Part shown: one piece after another, positions 22,664 through 33,106 of the stretch | Layout: each line of letters begins with the position of its first letter | Position numbering within the stretch: the stretch's first letter is position 1 | NCBI GenBank assembly: GCA_033182465.1 | Contig: CP137318.1 | Location: 496,001-560,000 of the forward strand | Source: Sanghuangporus weigelae | Taxonomy: Eukaryota; Basidiomycota; Agaricomycetes; Hymenochaetales; Hymenochaetaceae | Length of the DNA: 64,000 bases | Direction: 5' to 3' | Notes under the pieces: generated by a model | What the model saw: the letters and a program-made list of their open reading frames with translations, nothing else | Database searches by the model: none | What the model was told of the DNA's origin: nothing | Translations under genes and position numbers: made by a program

Positions 22664-25409
22664 ATGATGCCAGACTGTGCTTCATCTCTTACGTTCGAGA
22701 CGTGCGGGACAATCCCAACAGTCTCAGAAACTCTCTTGGACGAATTCGCAAAGGCAAAAATCGCAGGAGATGACGTCCAAGGCATAGTGTCTGCGCCAAA
22801 GAAGAAAAAGAGGAAGAGGACGAAGAAGGGAAATACTGCTGGCGTGACGAAGGGCAAACGCTCGAACAAGGGGACGGTGGAATCGGCAAATTCGCAAGGG
22901 AACCAGAATATTTTATGTATTAGCAGGAACAAGCACTGGAAGTATATCAGCTCGTATCATGTGAGTATCCTCTTTTATGGCTTGTCTACGCTATGGAAAA
23001 ATGCTGAATTTCATGCGCTGCGGCATGTAGGGACCATGGTTGCAGCTCCCGCTCGAGTTGCTTGAATCTCTGCTCATCCTCAACCTTGATCCAGCAACTG
23101 TATCGAACGAACACAGTCCGATCTCGCCTCCTTCAAGCCCACCTCCGTCATCCACTTCGAGCCGCAAAACTGGATTTGCAAGGCTACTCGATCGGAGTAA
23201 TTCACTTATCTCAAGCACGACTTCCCTCCAACGCTCCGCAGGTCCTGGCGCGTCCACGACCGCGTTGGCGAGCAGTAGTCCAAAGTTGGTACCGGCACTT
23301 GTTCCTCCGCCTGGAAAAGCTACCCCTCCGCCAATCGACCCTGGCGTATTTCGCTCAGTGACCACTATTCGCCGCTTAATAGACGAGGCTGCCGAACTTG
23401 CCGTACGTGCGTCTTCGGGTCTATCTGCCGCTGCGCTTGGATCGCTGCAAGCCGGCGGAGGAGGCGGGAGTGGAGGAGGAGCGTTCGGTTTGAATGGAAG
23501 CTCATGGGCTGCGGCGCAGGCCCTGGGACTGAATCCCCTCGGAGAATTTGGAGGTGGCGGCGGAGGGAGAAATGTGCCTATGTCCGCGACGCGCATACAT
23601 CGATTAAGAGCGCTTGCTGTCCAAAAACTTGCTGAGGCATATAGAACAGATGAGATCGCCTCGAGCGTTATGGTCATGCAAAGAGGAACTGTCTTCGACG
23701 ATATTGCTGAGAAAGTACTAAAAATGGGTTAGTGACGTGTTGTCGCTCCTTGGTAACAATGTGTTTCTTGACCAATGAAGGCATTGCAGATCCGAAGAAC
23801 GTCGATGCTCGCTATGTTCATTTCTTTCATGAGAAGATTCCCTCGAGGTGAGCTATTTTACGCCTGCATTGTCGGATTGATCAGTTCATTCAATTGTGTC
23901 AGACAACTTGCGGAATCCACCTCAACATCCATTCTAGATCAACTCCTCGCAGAAAACCCTCAACGTATAGAGTTCTATCGCACTCGTGCCATTGTTCATT
24001 GTTTCAGGGATGAATACCCGCTTGCAGTGAAAGACTTCTCTCATGCATTAAAGGAATCTCGAGCTATTCGTAAAACGCGACAAGCTCACAAGCCGTCTCA
24101 AAGAGCTAACGGCGAAAATGGTCTATCAAAGGCAAAAAGAAGGAAGGGCAAAATTAACGGGCAAGCTCCCCCGGATGGGACGGCAGCAGTGATTGAAGGT
24201 CCCGATGGCGAACAATTGCTTCTGCATCCTTCTGTCCTACCCGATGCTCCGGAACCAATCGAGCTGCAAGCCCTCTTCCTTCGTGGTTCTGCGTACTTTG
24301 CGCATGCGTTATACCTTATCGAGGATGCGTTCTTTAAACTTGAGGGGATCCCGCGCGTCCCACTGAACGACTTTGGTGAGATGCAGCTTTGCTATGTCCG
24401 CGGTAAATATGGTGGGACGGAGGTAAACAATCCGGATGGACCGCTTGGACGATCGGATGGTGCGAAAGCGCGTGCGTATCGTGCTGTCCTTGGTGAAAGT
24501 CCGCTTCGTGAACAAGTATGCGCGTTGCTGCGGAAGAGTAAACGCGATCATGAGAGATTTCTCGCGCATTTTGACTCAATGGAGCCATCTGCTAATGCTT
24601 TCAATGGGGCCGAGCAGTTGACGGATATGTCACAGAAGATGGAACGAGCAATTGCACTGCTTGATGCGTATCGGCCTATGAGTCGCCAGCACGAATCATC
24701 CAGCACGCAGGAGCTGTCGGACATTCCGCTCACGTTCACGACGTATCATCCGCTGATGCTCGAGGCTCATTTCAGTATCCTGAATTGCCTGCTGATGCTC
24801 GGTGATTTCGAGACTCTCACGAATACGTTCGAACGCACCTCTGGAATCGTTGCGGGTCTTGAAGGATATCCTGTCTTCCTTCCTCCGAGATCAATGGCCC
24901 AGGGAGAGTTCATGGAAACGCTTGAACGCCTTGCGGGTGGATGGAAGTACGGGAAGATGCCAAACGCACTAGTGCGCGTGCAAAAGCAGTCGCTTCGTCC
25001 ATCATCAGCGACGCATTCTAGTCGGGACTTGCTTTTCGCGGACGACGAAGTCGCTGCTGGTACGTCGAGCTCGTCTGCCGGACCGTCTACATCGGCATCA
25101 TCCAGTACAAATCCATCTCCGTCATCAGGCCGACGGCCCTCACTCAGTGAGGATGCCGATATAGATTCGCCGGCACTGACGATCACAGATGCACAAACTG
25201 ATTTACGCACCGCACTTGAGCACCTCCGTTTACTCCTCGCACCAATGCATAATCGTTTACGCAAGCGCGCTACGAATGAGAAGGCTCGCGGTGAAGAAGG
25301 CAAGAAGTCTGCGCCACTGAGTCTCGCATTGCACAGTGCTCGTGTCGAAGTCATACTTGCGTGGCTTGGCGCCGTTCATTTGCCTGAACTAGAGGAGGTT
25401 GCTGCATAG
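22664..25409 (+). CDS. TPR-like helical protein, uncharacterised
   Basis: Exons 22664-22960, 23031-23727, 23790-23847, 23903-25409; 852 residues (ATG at 22667 is an alternative). A basic nuclear-localisation-like run (KKKKRKRTKK, about residue 45) precedes a conserved LPLELLESLLILNLDP segment. A Gly-rich loop comes next, and then helical repeats reminiscent of TPRs (NPQRIEFYRTRAIVHCF, YPLAVKDFSHAL, ELQALFLRGSAYFAHAL). The last part is helical again after a Ser-rich spacer (about 700-740) and ends in ELEEVAA. It looks like a scaffold protein conserved among Agaricomycetes; I recognise no named family. Its last 178 coding bases begin a tandem duplication, so a broken copy of the 3' end recurs at 27842-28032. 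Confidence 0.75.
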
Positions 25410-26608
25410 TTATGCTTGTGTCGCTGTGAAATGCTCATAACTGATACGTATGGATATGACACTTTTTTCGTCTACATGTTTGAATTTCTGGTATGCTAGT
25501 TTGCCTTGCATCTGAGAAATAGTCGTAGTCTATGCTAATAGATACTTCTAAATATGAAATCATCATAGTATCACGAAACGCAATGTTTGAAAATCTGAGT
25601 GCGGCGTAAAGTTCAAATTATATTGTCTTAAGCCGGTGTACCCAGATTTCCGATCATTCAGCAAACTGGGTTCTCGACCGATATGGTGAGTTGGGCTCTC
25701 AGTCACTACCTTTGCTTCTCCAGAAAAACTATAAGAGGGGGCCAGAAATCCAAAGAACGGAATTAGATTCCTCGCCGCGTTCTAGATGAGTAAACAAGAA
25801 CCAGGAGGCCACAATGAAGGGAGTACCGTTCCCGCGAGCAATCGCCGCCGACAAGAGGATCAAACACACAGAAAGAATGCGGTGTCCAAGCGCCCGGAGA
25901 CAAGATCCGGTGCACGCCATGTTCATTTTGAAACACCGCAAATCCATGGAGATCATTCAGGAAATCGTCGAGTCCGGGAAGAACCTCGGGAAGAACCTCG
26001 GGATACTCATAGACATCGTGAAGACAACAGAAGACAATGTGGCGACCCGCTATCGGGAATGAGGAAAAGTCAGGACCAGATGGCGAAGCATACCGACAGG
26101 GAGAGGTCCAAGGAGAATTCCCAAAGACGTACAGTTGTGCAGCATTTAAGGGACTCGAAAGGCATAACAGAGACGGCCTACGACTTGGACAGGCCAGTCT
26201 ATTACGAGACGAGGGATCAGTACGAAGAAGCACTTAGGAGATATTTGTCAGCTATACGACACAGAGCTGCTTCCGGAGGAAGACAGAGACCTGATTCGAT
26301 GCAGAGGTTTACCTTGCTGTTGATAGAGGATAGGCCCAACCAATATCTACTACCAACCAAGGCACTTCGGCTGCAATATCTCCAAAGCAAACGTGAAAAC
26401 GAAATTATGGAAGAAAAAGTCGTGCTTTCACAGGGCGAAAGGCTATCATCCATTCTTTCCAGAGCAATGGACCGCGGTCATAACACTTTAATTAAACTAT
26501 GGGATAAAGTAGAACAGGCAGAAGGCAAATGTACCTTGTGTGAGAGACTATGTTTAGGTAGTATCTTGATGATACTTTTGGACTCCCTTCACACAGCCAT
26601 TATGTTGG

Positions 26609-26623
26609 CCTATGCCGGAGTAG
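26609..26623 (+). repeat. Left direct repeat flanking the inserted element
   Basis: CCTATGCCGGAGTAG, repeated with two mismatches immediately right of the element at 27191-27205. Likely target-site duplication, unusually long at about 15 bases. Confidence 0.6.
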
Positions 26624-26624
26624 T

Positions 26625-27190
26625 GTTCCGACCGTATGCGTATAATGCGTATACGGCTTTCCGTATACGGGATACGGCCATATCGTATAAGAGAAAAAGA
26701 AGAAAATATACGGCCCGTATATATACGGCCGTATCCCGTATAGAGTTGGGAAAGAAATGCCGTATACGGCATATGCGCCATATACGGAACTCCACCTCGC
26801 ATGCCCTTTGGAAGGGTATTTGTCCCTGCCTTCCATGCGGGGAGCATATTATTTTCTTTGGAAATCATAATTTGAGTGTTGCCAAGCACGGCAGGACTGG
26901 TGTCAGCAAAAATTTTGGCAATATGCAACCAGGTAAGCGATTATTCACACATCCGGTGAGCACATATACGCTGATCTTCTCAGACAGCTATGAAAATCAT
27001 CCCTAAGCACCATTATCAGTGAACAGAACCTTCATTGTATCGAGATAGACTTTGAACACTTTGAAAAAATATTTGTTAGTATGTCCTGATGTGGTAGAGT
27101 TACGGAACCTCCGTATACGGGTGTTCCGTATCCGTATGAGACCTTGACCACCAAATATACGGCCGTATCCGTATACGATACGGTCGGAAC
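26625..27190. mobile_element. 566-bp element with terminal inverted repeats, MITE-like
   Basis: It begins GTTCCGACCGTAT and ends ATACGGTCGGAAC, a perfect 13-base inverted repeat that continues imperfectly inward. Both subterminal parts (to about 26785, and 27110-27185) are built of palindromic GTATACGG / CCGTATAC words in alternating orientation. The middle (26785-27110) is unique sequence without a transposase ORF. It interrupts an otherwise alignable gene and is absent from the second tandem copy, which proves insertion after the duplication. Near 15-base direct repeats flank it. Non-autonomous DNA transposon is the best reading; the superfamily cannot be assigned (15 bases is longer than the 8-11 of hAT or MULE elements). 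Confidence 0.8.
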
Positions 27191-27205
27191 CCTATGTCGG
27201 AGCAG
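27191..27205 (+). repeat. Right direct repeat flanking the inserted element
   Basis: CCTATGTCGGAGCAG, paired with 26609-26623. In frame it restores the coding sequence of the interrupted gene. Confidence 0.6.
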
Positions 27206-27432
27206 AACAGGGTCTTAAGGATCAATGGGTCCAGGTCGCTTCTACAATCGAGGAAAGACTAGTCTCAATAGCCGGTCGATCCGGTCGGGCAAGGGACGTA
27301 CGTATTGTGTAGTTGCTGCGCCATGGACCGTATTCTATAGAGTATATACCGCCCAATAAGCTGTGATATCGTAACTAAAGACTACAAAAAGACACTACTT
27401 ATCTTACAGTAACTGCTTGCAAGCAGAAATCA

Positions 27433-27841
27433 TTACTCGGATTTCCGCAGTTGGGAGTTGTCTAGCTCCTTGCACACTCCAGACGCGATACGAGTAAGCG
27501 AGCCATGCAAACACGAGCAGGGGGTCGAGAACATTATAGTAGACACAACAGTCGCAGGAAGGTCTCCAAGGAGCGGCTCAATTGTGATGCTGGAGGGAAC
27601 AACTTTAGAACTTAGAAGCGCCGCGATCTGCCAGTGTATGTTCCCGGATGGGCAACTTGTCAAGCTTGGATCTGGAGGGCGGAGGAATGCAAGATATCGA
27701 CGAGTCGGACGTGCGCAAACATTGTCCGAGACGGATCATGAACGTCAGTTTCCGATAGATATTGTTCTCTTCGAAATGCTAACCTTGAAGTCCAAACCAC
27801 GAGTACATACGAGCCTTCAGACTTTGCGGAGAAAACAATTG
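27433..27841 (-). pseudogene. Truncated PIG-X-like exon 2
   Basis: Diverged copy of the last exon of the PIG-X-like gene at 29498-29938 on the same strand (shared blocks: DPSRTMFA.VRLVD, EPLL..LPATVV). Frameshifts break it, and it lacks exon 1 because the tandem-duplication junction cuts it at about 27841. Non-functional. Confidence 0.8.
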
Positions 27842-28032
27842 ATCCTCGCCTCAATGCATAATCGTTTACGCAAATGCGCAGAAAGCGCTACGAATGAAAA
27901 GCAAAGCCTCGCAGTGAAGAAGGCAAGAAACCGGCACCGCTGGGTCTGGCATAGCGTAGTGCCCGTGTCGAAGTCATACTTGCGCGGTTTGGCACCATTC
28001 ATTTGCCTGAACTGGAGGAGGTTGCGGCGTAG
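27842..28032 (+). pseudogene. 3'-end fragment of the TPR-like gene
   Basis: Matches 25233-25409 base for base over long stretches (TCAATGCATAATCGTTTACGC, GTCGAAGTCATACTTGCG, GAACTGGAGGAGGTTGC) and ends at the equivalent TAG (28030-28032). Insertions shift the frame and there is no promoter or start. A duplication by-product. Confidence 0.85.
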
Positions 28033-28402
28033 GTTTTGCTCGTCTCGCCGTGAAATGCCATTACTGAGGTATAGTTACTATGCTTTTCGTTACATGCGCT
28101 CGCATATCTGGTATGCTAGTTTGACTTGCATCTGAGAAACAGGCCCAATATATGTCAATAGATGTGCCTAAATATGAAATCATCATGGTATAGCGAAGCT
28201 CATTTTTGAAAATCTGATTGCGACGTGAAGTTCAACCTACAGTGACTTAAGCCGGTATACCCAGATCTCCGATCATTCAGCTAACTGGTTCTCGATTCAT
28301 ATGGTGACTTGGCATTTCAGCCACTACCTTTGCTTCTCCGAGAACGTTATAAGAGGGGCCCGGAAATATGAGTGAACAGAACCAGACTCACGGCGTTCTA
28401 CA

Positions 28403-29295
28403 TTGAGTCAACAAGAACCAGGAGGCCACAATGAAAGGAATACCGTTCCCGCGAGCAATCGCCACCGACAAGAAGATCAAACGCACAGAAAACATGCGGA
28501 GTCTAAGCGCCCGGAGACAAGATCCGGTGCACGCCATGTTCATTTTGAAACACCGCAAATCCATGGAGATCACCGCCGAGTTCGGGAAGAACCTCGGGAT
28601 ACCCATAGACATCGTGAAGATAAAAGAAGACAAGATGGCGACCCGCTATCGGGAATGAGGAAAAGTCAGGACCAGATGGCGAGGCATACCGACAGAGAGA
28701 GGCTTAGAGAGGACTTCCAAAGACTTGCAGCTGCACGACATTTGAAAGACACAATCGGCATAGCAGAGATAGCCTACGACTCGGACAGCTCACCAGATTT
28801 AGAGATAATGGGTCAGTACAGAGAAGAGCAGGTTAGGAGATATTTGTTAGCTTCACGGCATGGAGCTGCTTCCAGAGAAAGACAAAGACCAAGGGTCTAC
28901 CTCCCTGCCCGCACAAGTCTGACGGACGGCTACCAAGAAAGGCAATGCGGCTGGCAATCCTCCAAGGAAAGCGGAACGACGAAATTCAGGAAGAAAGTAT
29001 GTTGCTTCCACGGAACGAAAGATTATCCTCCATTCTTCCCAAAGCGATGGACCGCGGTCATGACACTTTAATTGAACTGTGGGATGAAGTAGAACAGGCA
29101 GAAGGTAAATGTGACTTGTGCGAGAGATTACTGATAGGTAGTGTATCAATGATGTCTCTGGACTCCCTTCACATAGCCGTTATGTTACGCTACGCTGAAG
29201 CAAATCAGAGAAGAAAGGAGGAATGGGCCCAGTACGCTTCTCAACTCCAGGAAATATTGGCCACAACGATCAGTCAATCCGCTCGAACTAAATGA
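28403..29295 (+). pseudogene. Unrecognised gene, copy 2, frameshifted
   Basis: Paralogue of 25786-27312. The ATG used in copy 1 is TTG here (28403). The first 220 codons align with copy 1 including a 21-base in-frame deletion, then a small deletion around 28890-28930 shifts the frame. The conserved C-terminal part continues in another frame (28945-29295: ELWDEVEQAEGKCDLCERL and LDSLHIAVMLRYAE) to a TGA. Either a pseudogene or a gene with an unrecognised intron over the shift. No family recognised. The undisturbed C-terminus shows what copy 1 looked like before the element landed. Confidence 0.6.
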
Positions 29296-29497
29296 AAATT
29301 CAACCGGCGATTCGATGGACCGGGTCGATATGATTCGGTAGAGATACTCGCAGGAGTGCGTCTTGTCTAGTTGCCGCAGCATGGATCATATTCTATAGTG
29401 TATATACCACCAAATAAGCGAGGAACAATTGTGGTATTGTAGCTGGAAAACCATACAACATAGTACTTATCTTAACTTTCTGCAAGACGGGGGGCTG

Positions 29498-30416
29498 TTA
29501 ATCGGATTTCTGCGATTGTGACTCGTATAGCTCCTTTCGCGCTTCAGACGCAACATCTTCTAAATATCGCACGGCATGCGGGTAAGTAAACCAGGCAAGC
29601 ACGAGTAGGGGGATCGAGAATATTATGGTAGGCACAACAGTTGCAGGAAGGACTCCAAGAAGGAGCGGCTCAACAATGATGTTGAAGGGAACAGCATCGA
29701 AAGTACTTTGATCTGTATGGCCCGAGGTGGACAACTCATCAGGCTTGGACCTGAAAGGTGGGCGAACGCCAGTATCGACGAGTCGGACGCGCGCAAACAT
29801 TGTCCGAGACGGATCAGGAGCGTTTTCTTCCGATAGTATGTTCTCTTCGAAATGCCAACCTTGCACTTCAAAACGCGAGTACATATGAGTCATCAAGTCT
29901 TTTGGATAAAACAACTGTATGTCAAAGTCTGTCGGATACTAATTATTCGGCAAGAAGTGAAAATCAATGACTTTCAGCGTGGAACCATACTCGTCCAATA
30001 GAAAAAAAACTTACAAAAGCAGGCCAGGATAAGCGAATAGTGAACCTATCATAATACATCCATTCCTGAGAGGAAAGGTCGAGCTCAAGCCAAAGCTCAT
30101 TCGGACATCTTTGCACTGGAACACCGGACTGGCTCTCACAGACGCTCTGGAGTGACGTTCCCAGCGGCGCCGGCATTACACGAAATGATTGTTCATTGCG
30201 AGTCACGTTCAACTCGTGCAGCTCCGCATGCAACTGTGATCGAATAATGCTACGCAGAGACGTAACCTGACTTAAGTTCGAATCTTGCGGACCTTGTCTG
30301 GAAGTGCTGGCTTCGAAGTTCCTGATCTCGGTGTTTCCGGTTGCGAAAGATACGAAGACGACGAGAAACAGGAACGTTCTCCAGAAGATTGAGGGAACAG
30401 AGTGGGCAGGGTGCAT
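29498..30416 (-). CDS. PIG-X / Pbn1-like subunit of GPI mannosyltransferase I
   Basis: Exons 30015-30416 and 29498-29938; 280 residues. In this family the protein is an ER membrane partner that stabilises the PIG-M/Gpi14 mannosyltransferase, adding the first mannose to GPI precursors. Seen: a signal peptide (about residues 10-28, FLFLVVFVSFATG), a lumenal beta-rich domain (CPNELWLELDLSS, FTIRLSWPAF.YPTDFDIQL, TMFARVRLVDTGV) and one C-terminal membrane span (about 240-260) after VEPLLLGVLPATVVPTIIF. Length and layout match the PIG-X family; the assignment rests on these motifs alone. It converges with the tandem duplication, and its last exon is the parent of the fragment at 27433-27841. Confidence 0.65.
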
Positions 30417-31060
30417 TGTCAACGAGTCAGCTCATCGTTGTCTGCGAAAGGCGTTTTGTGATGGAGTGGAAGCGGTTCCACGACGATCACGCGCCGATCA
30501 TAGTCAAATGCTGAAATGATCGTCTTCGTCGGTTGTATACTATCCCTTCAAATCATTTTAATCTCCATTATGCCGATGATACGACAACAACTTATAACAT
30601 TATATAATATATGCGAATTTATCGTGTAGGTAGGTCATTTGAAGAAATCGAGAAGAGATTAATCGCCTAAACACGTCTAACCATGAAGTGCTGGCAAACC
30701 GGAAGCACCGACAAGTATCACCGGTTTTGTAAAGGTGCCAAAAAGGTTCTGCTTGCTGCTACATTTCATAGCAATTGATAAAATGTTTTATAAGAATGCA
30801 GGTACACGGACAAGCGTCAGCCGGTCGGAAAGCAAATATGCCAGCGCAGAGTCACTTCAGGAAAGAACAAGACAGAATTTGAATGAGACCACAGCATGTA
30901 TGTCTGGAAGAGCCAGAGCTGACAACTGGTTACGTCTTTCATCGACTACTTGAAACGAGCGCAGGACGCTTTGTACTCGATCACACACCTCGCAACCCGT
31001 TGACGGGGCAGGCCCAGAAATCGGACAACGCTTACTGTAACGATATAGTCTTGGATAAGG
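30417..31060. other. Intergenic, 0.64 kb
   Basis: Divergent promoter space for the PIG-X-like gene and the second membrane-protein gene. Short ORFs only; an AT-rich patch lies at 30590-30615. Confidence 0.35.
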
Positions 31061-32314
31061 ATGGGAAAGAGCCCTTTTCACCAATGTGCTGGTTTCTTCC
31101 ACGATCTTTGTTATCACATGCGGGGCCTCGGCAAGAAAAGGCGCAAGGCTAGAGAGAATGGAAAGCGTCTCGACCAGGACGTGTTGACGACTCCACCAGC
31201 ATGGGAAGAAGATACAAGTTTGTATACAGGTCCCGACGAGAATAGCGTGCACGGCGATGGCATCGCGGCGACCTCTGGAGAGCCTCAGACTCAGACAGAG
31301 GATCCTGCAGTTCCTTCGTCATCGGAATCTTCTGATTCTTCAGACGGTTACTCGCCTGGGAACTCCCCGGAAGCACTTCCAAACGCAACGGACGTACCGT
31401 GGACATATTCGCCGACCATATCAGCGCAACTGACAGATGCTACATGGGGGACATCGCAGCCTGTGATAAGCAAGACGACCAGATTGGTGACACCCGAGAA
31501 TGAGGATCTGCAGCCAACCGGGTCAGGAAGTTCATCTTCAAATCTTCAGCCAAATTCAACACAAGGTGACGATCTTGCCGACGCACCGCCTTGGGCTTCA
31601 CAGATGTCGAGTGGAAATAACACATTGATGTCAGGGGAGGCATCGAGTGGTCTTTCTCTTTCTACTCTTATTACGCCTTTCTCTCCCGGAAACTCCACAC
31701 GGACAACGTTTGCTTCGCATCCTAGTAGCGCAAGAGCCTCAAACCCATCCACCATTGCTGAATCCTCTTCTTCGAGTGACATCCAAAGCTTAAACGGTGC
31801 TCCGGCCCTTCCAACGATGGGACACACAGACGGTGCGGCCTCAACTCGCACGGTGCGAACAGTTGCTGGAGTCACAGTAGGCGGCGTTGGACTCGTACTC
31901 CTCATCGTTGTCGCAGTTTTCGTCTATATTCGCAGAGGGGTAATGCGAGGCGTCGGGTCTAACATACGTTTCCCATCGCTCCACTCCAAGCGCAGATTTC
32001 CTCCGTCGCAACCCTTCAACGAAAGCGAAGAGAACTTTTTCCGTCGCGAGATCGCACAGATCCGCCCATTCGATCTTGAGAATGCTTCAATGTCGTCCGG
32101 ATCGCATTACAGCGACGACGAGGAGAATTGGGAGGAGATCGACATGCGTGATGCAAGAAACGGGAACATGGAAAAGGATAATGGAGAGTGGTTGGAATCA
32201 TGGCGACGAGGGAAGGAGAGAATGATAAGCACGCGTAGACCTGCAGAACTACGATTTAATCCCAAACTCCCTCTACCACCCATCTCTCTCGACGACCGAA
32301 GAAGAGTCAATTGA
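31061..32314 (+). CDS. Single-pass membrane protein with Ser/Thr-rich ectodomain, copy 2
   Basis: Single exon, up to 417 residues. Paralogue of 7115-8314: shared MRGLG..RKAR N-terminus, Ser/Thr/Pro-rich extracellular stretch, one membrane segment (VAGVTVGGVGLVLLIVVAVF, about residues 270-292), then a basic YIRRGVMRG stop-transfer and a conserved cytoplasmic tail (WEEIDMRDAR, WLESWRRGKERM, ELRFNPKLPLPPI). The ATG at 31118 corresponds to the second methionine of copy 1 and is an alternative start; 31061 is the first in frame. Convergent with the NR2C2AP-like gene, 44 bases between stops, exactly as in the first block. Function unknown, possibly a surface sensor. Confidence 0.65.
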   Translation: MGKSPFHQCAGFFHDLCYHMRGLGKKRRKARENGKRLDQDVLTTPPAWEEDTSLYTGPDENSVHGDGIAATSGEPQTQTEDPAVPSSSESSDSSDGYSPGNSPEALPNATDVPWTYSPTISAQLTDATWGTSQPVISKTTRLVTPENEDLQPTGSGSSSSNLQPNSTQGDDLADAPPWASQMSSGNNTLMSGEASSGLSLSTLITPFSPGNSTRTTFASHPSSARASNPSTIAESSSSSDIQSLNGAPALPTMGHTDGAASTRTVRTVAGVTVGGVGLVLLIVVAVFVYIRRGVMRGVGSNIRFPSLHSKRRFPPSQPFNESEENFFRREIAQIRPFDLENASMSSGSHYSDDEENWEEIDMRDARNGNMEKDNGEWLESWRRGKERMISTRRPAELRFNPKLPLPPISLDDRRRVN

Positions 32315-32358
32315 ACAGTTGCGCTGAATCCTGTATGACCATATGCCTTGTATACCCT

Positions 32359-32941
32359 TTATGTATCCGTATCCCTCATGAGCTGGCCCTCGATTCGCAT
32401 GTCGTAGACAGTGATTCGACCAAAAAAGTCAGAGCTTTCTTCGAATATAAGCTTCAACTCTTCTATAGGTCCGGCATCAGATAGATCGAACGACTGGCTT
32501 CGATTAACGTCCTCGGGATAAACCGTCATCAGTTCTTTTGAAGTTAGCTTCTCGGAGTCCGTCGACTCAGACGCAACCGGTAGAACGTCGATGCGACATC
32601 GTTGTCCAACAAAACCTCCTTGAAAAGTCAGATAGAGCGTCTTTGGCACGACAGGGGAGTCGAAGATGACGTGGATGTATTGCGGGAGACCCTTAACACG
32701 CGTTGATTGGTCAAGTTCATTTACCAGCAATGCCAAAGGCTAACCAACCTGCTGAGATGTCCAACAAGTTTCCGGGCTCCCGTCACTCAAGTTCTTCTTG
32801 CCGACTGATTTGTCGAGGGTCGAGCTGACTCTGAAGAAAGAAAAGAAAAGTTCGGGTCACGGTCATGTTCTGGAATGAATCGAATCAAACGCACTTTATC
32901 CTCGTATTTGAATTGATAAGGCTCGCTAGATCAGAGTTCAT
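32359..32941 (-). CDS. NR2C2AP (TRA16)-like discoidin-fold protein, copy 2
   Basis: Exons 32895-32941, 32749-32830, 32359-32691; 153 residues. Exon lengths 47 and 82 are identical to copy 1. Seen: VSSTLDKS..GKKNL, a TCWTSQQ turn, LTFQGGFVG, VYPEDVN, FEESSDFFGRITVYDM. Divergence from copy 1 lies mainly in the loop between QGGF and YPED (extra SESTDSEKLTS) and in intron sequence. Both copies look intact, so both may be functional. Confidence 0.8.
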
Positions 32942-33106
32942 CTATGCAAACTCTTTGATGGAAACGGAAGTCTGATATAAGGCTCAAGAACTTGAAGGCA
33001 ACAGAACTCAAGTCAACGTGGGTTAAATACGTAATCGTATACCATCCATGTTAGGTAATGGTAATATCAGATTACTCTCAGTCACCGTCATCTTTCATCG
33101 TACGAG
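32942..33106. promoter_or_regulatory. Bidirectional promoter of the second block
   Basis: 165 bases between the divergent starts of NR2C2AP-like copy 2 and the F-box gene; the matching spacer in block 1 is 164 bases. No obvious TATA box. Confidence 0.5.

Larger units (their letters stand above)
25786..27312 (+). pseudogene. Unrecognised gene, copy 1, cut by an inserted element
   Basis: An open frame runs from ATG 25786. The first 120 residues are very hydrophilic (R, E, H, Q-rich; RHVHFETPQIHGDH). A helical segment follows (LWDKVEQAEGKCTLCERL, then LDSLHTAIMLAYAG). At 26624 the frame enters a TIR element and continues only by chance to a stop at 27004-27006. Beyond the element, 27193-27312 resumes the original C-terminus (GAEQGLKDQWVQVAS..., stop TAG 27310-27312), aligned with copy 2 (EANQRRKEEWAQYAS...). 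So the gene was intact before insertion. A shorter overlapping frame with an ATG at 25814 is also open in both copies, so the true reading frame is not certain. No family recognised. Confidence 0.6.
25233..27841 (+). repeat. Tandem duplication, unit A
   Basis: Runs from inside the 3' end of the TPR-like gene, through the unrecognised gene and its flank, to the middle of PIG-X exon 2. It is 2.6 kb long because it carries the 566-bp inserted element. Unit B follows directly. Copies differ by many substitutions and small indels, so the event is not recent. Confidence 0.85.
27842..29916 (+). repeat. Tandem duplication, unit B
   Basis: Second copy of the unit starting at 25233, about 2.07 kb, without the inserted element. 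The junction at about 27841 fuses the minus-strand PIG-X fragment to the plus-strand TPR-gene fragment. The unit continues into the intact PIG-X exon 2. Confidence 0.85.

Noticed and set aside
22991-23677. Long Pro-rich minus-strand ORF opposite the TPR-like gene
   Set aside because: Mirror of Gly/Ala/Ser-rich codons on the plus strand; the plus-strand frame has splice sites and continues the protein.
26640-26785. GTATACGG arrays as a CRISPR-like or satellite repeat
   Set aside because: Words alternate in orientation without constant spacers, sit inside an inverted-repeat-bounded insertion, and the host is a eukaryote.
27007-27110. C-terminal extension of the unrecognised gene through the element as a genuine new protein end
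   Set aside because: The extension is low-complexity translation of the element; the original end is visible beyond it.
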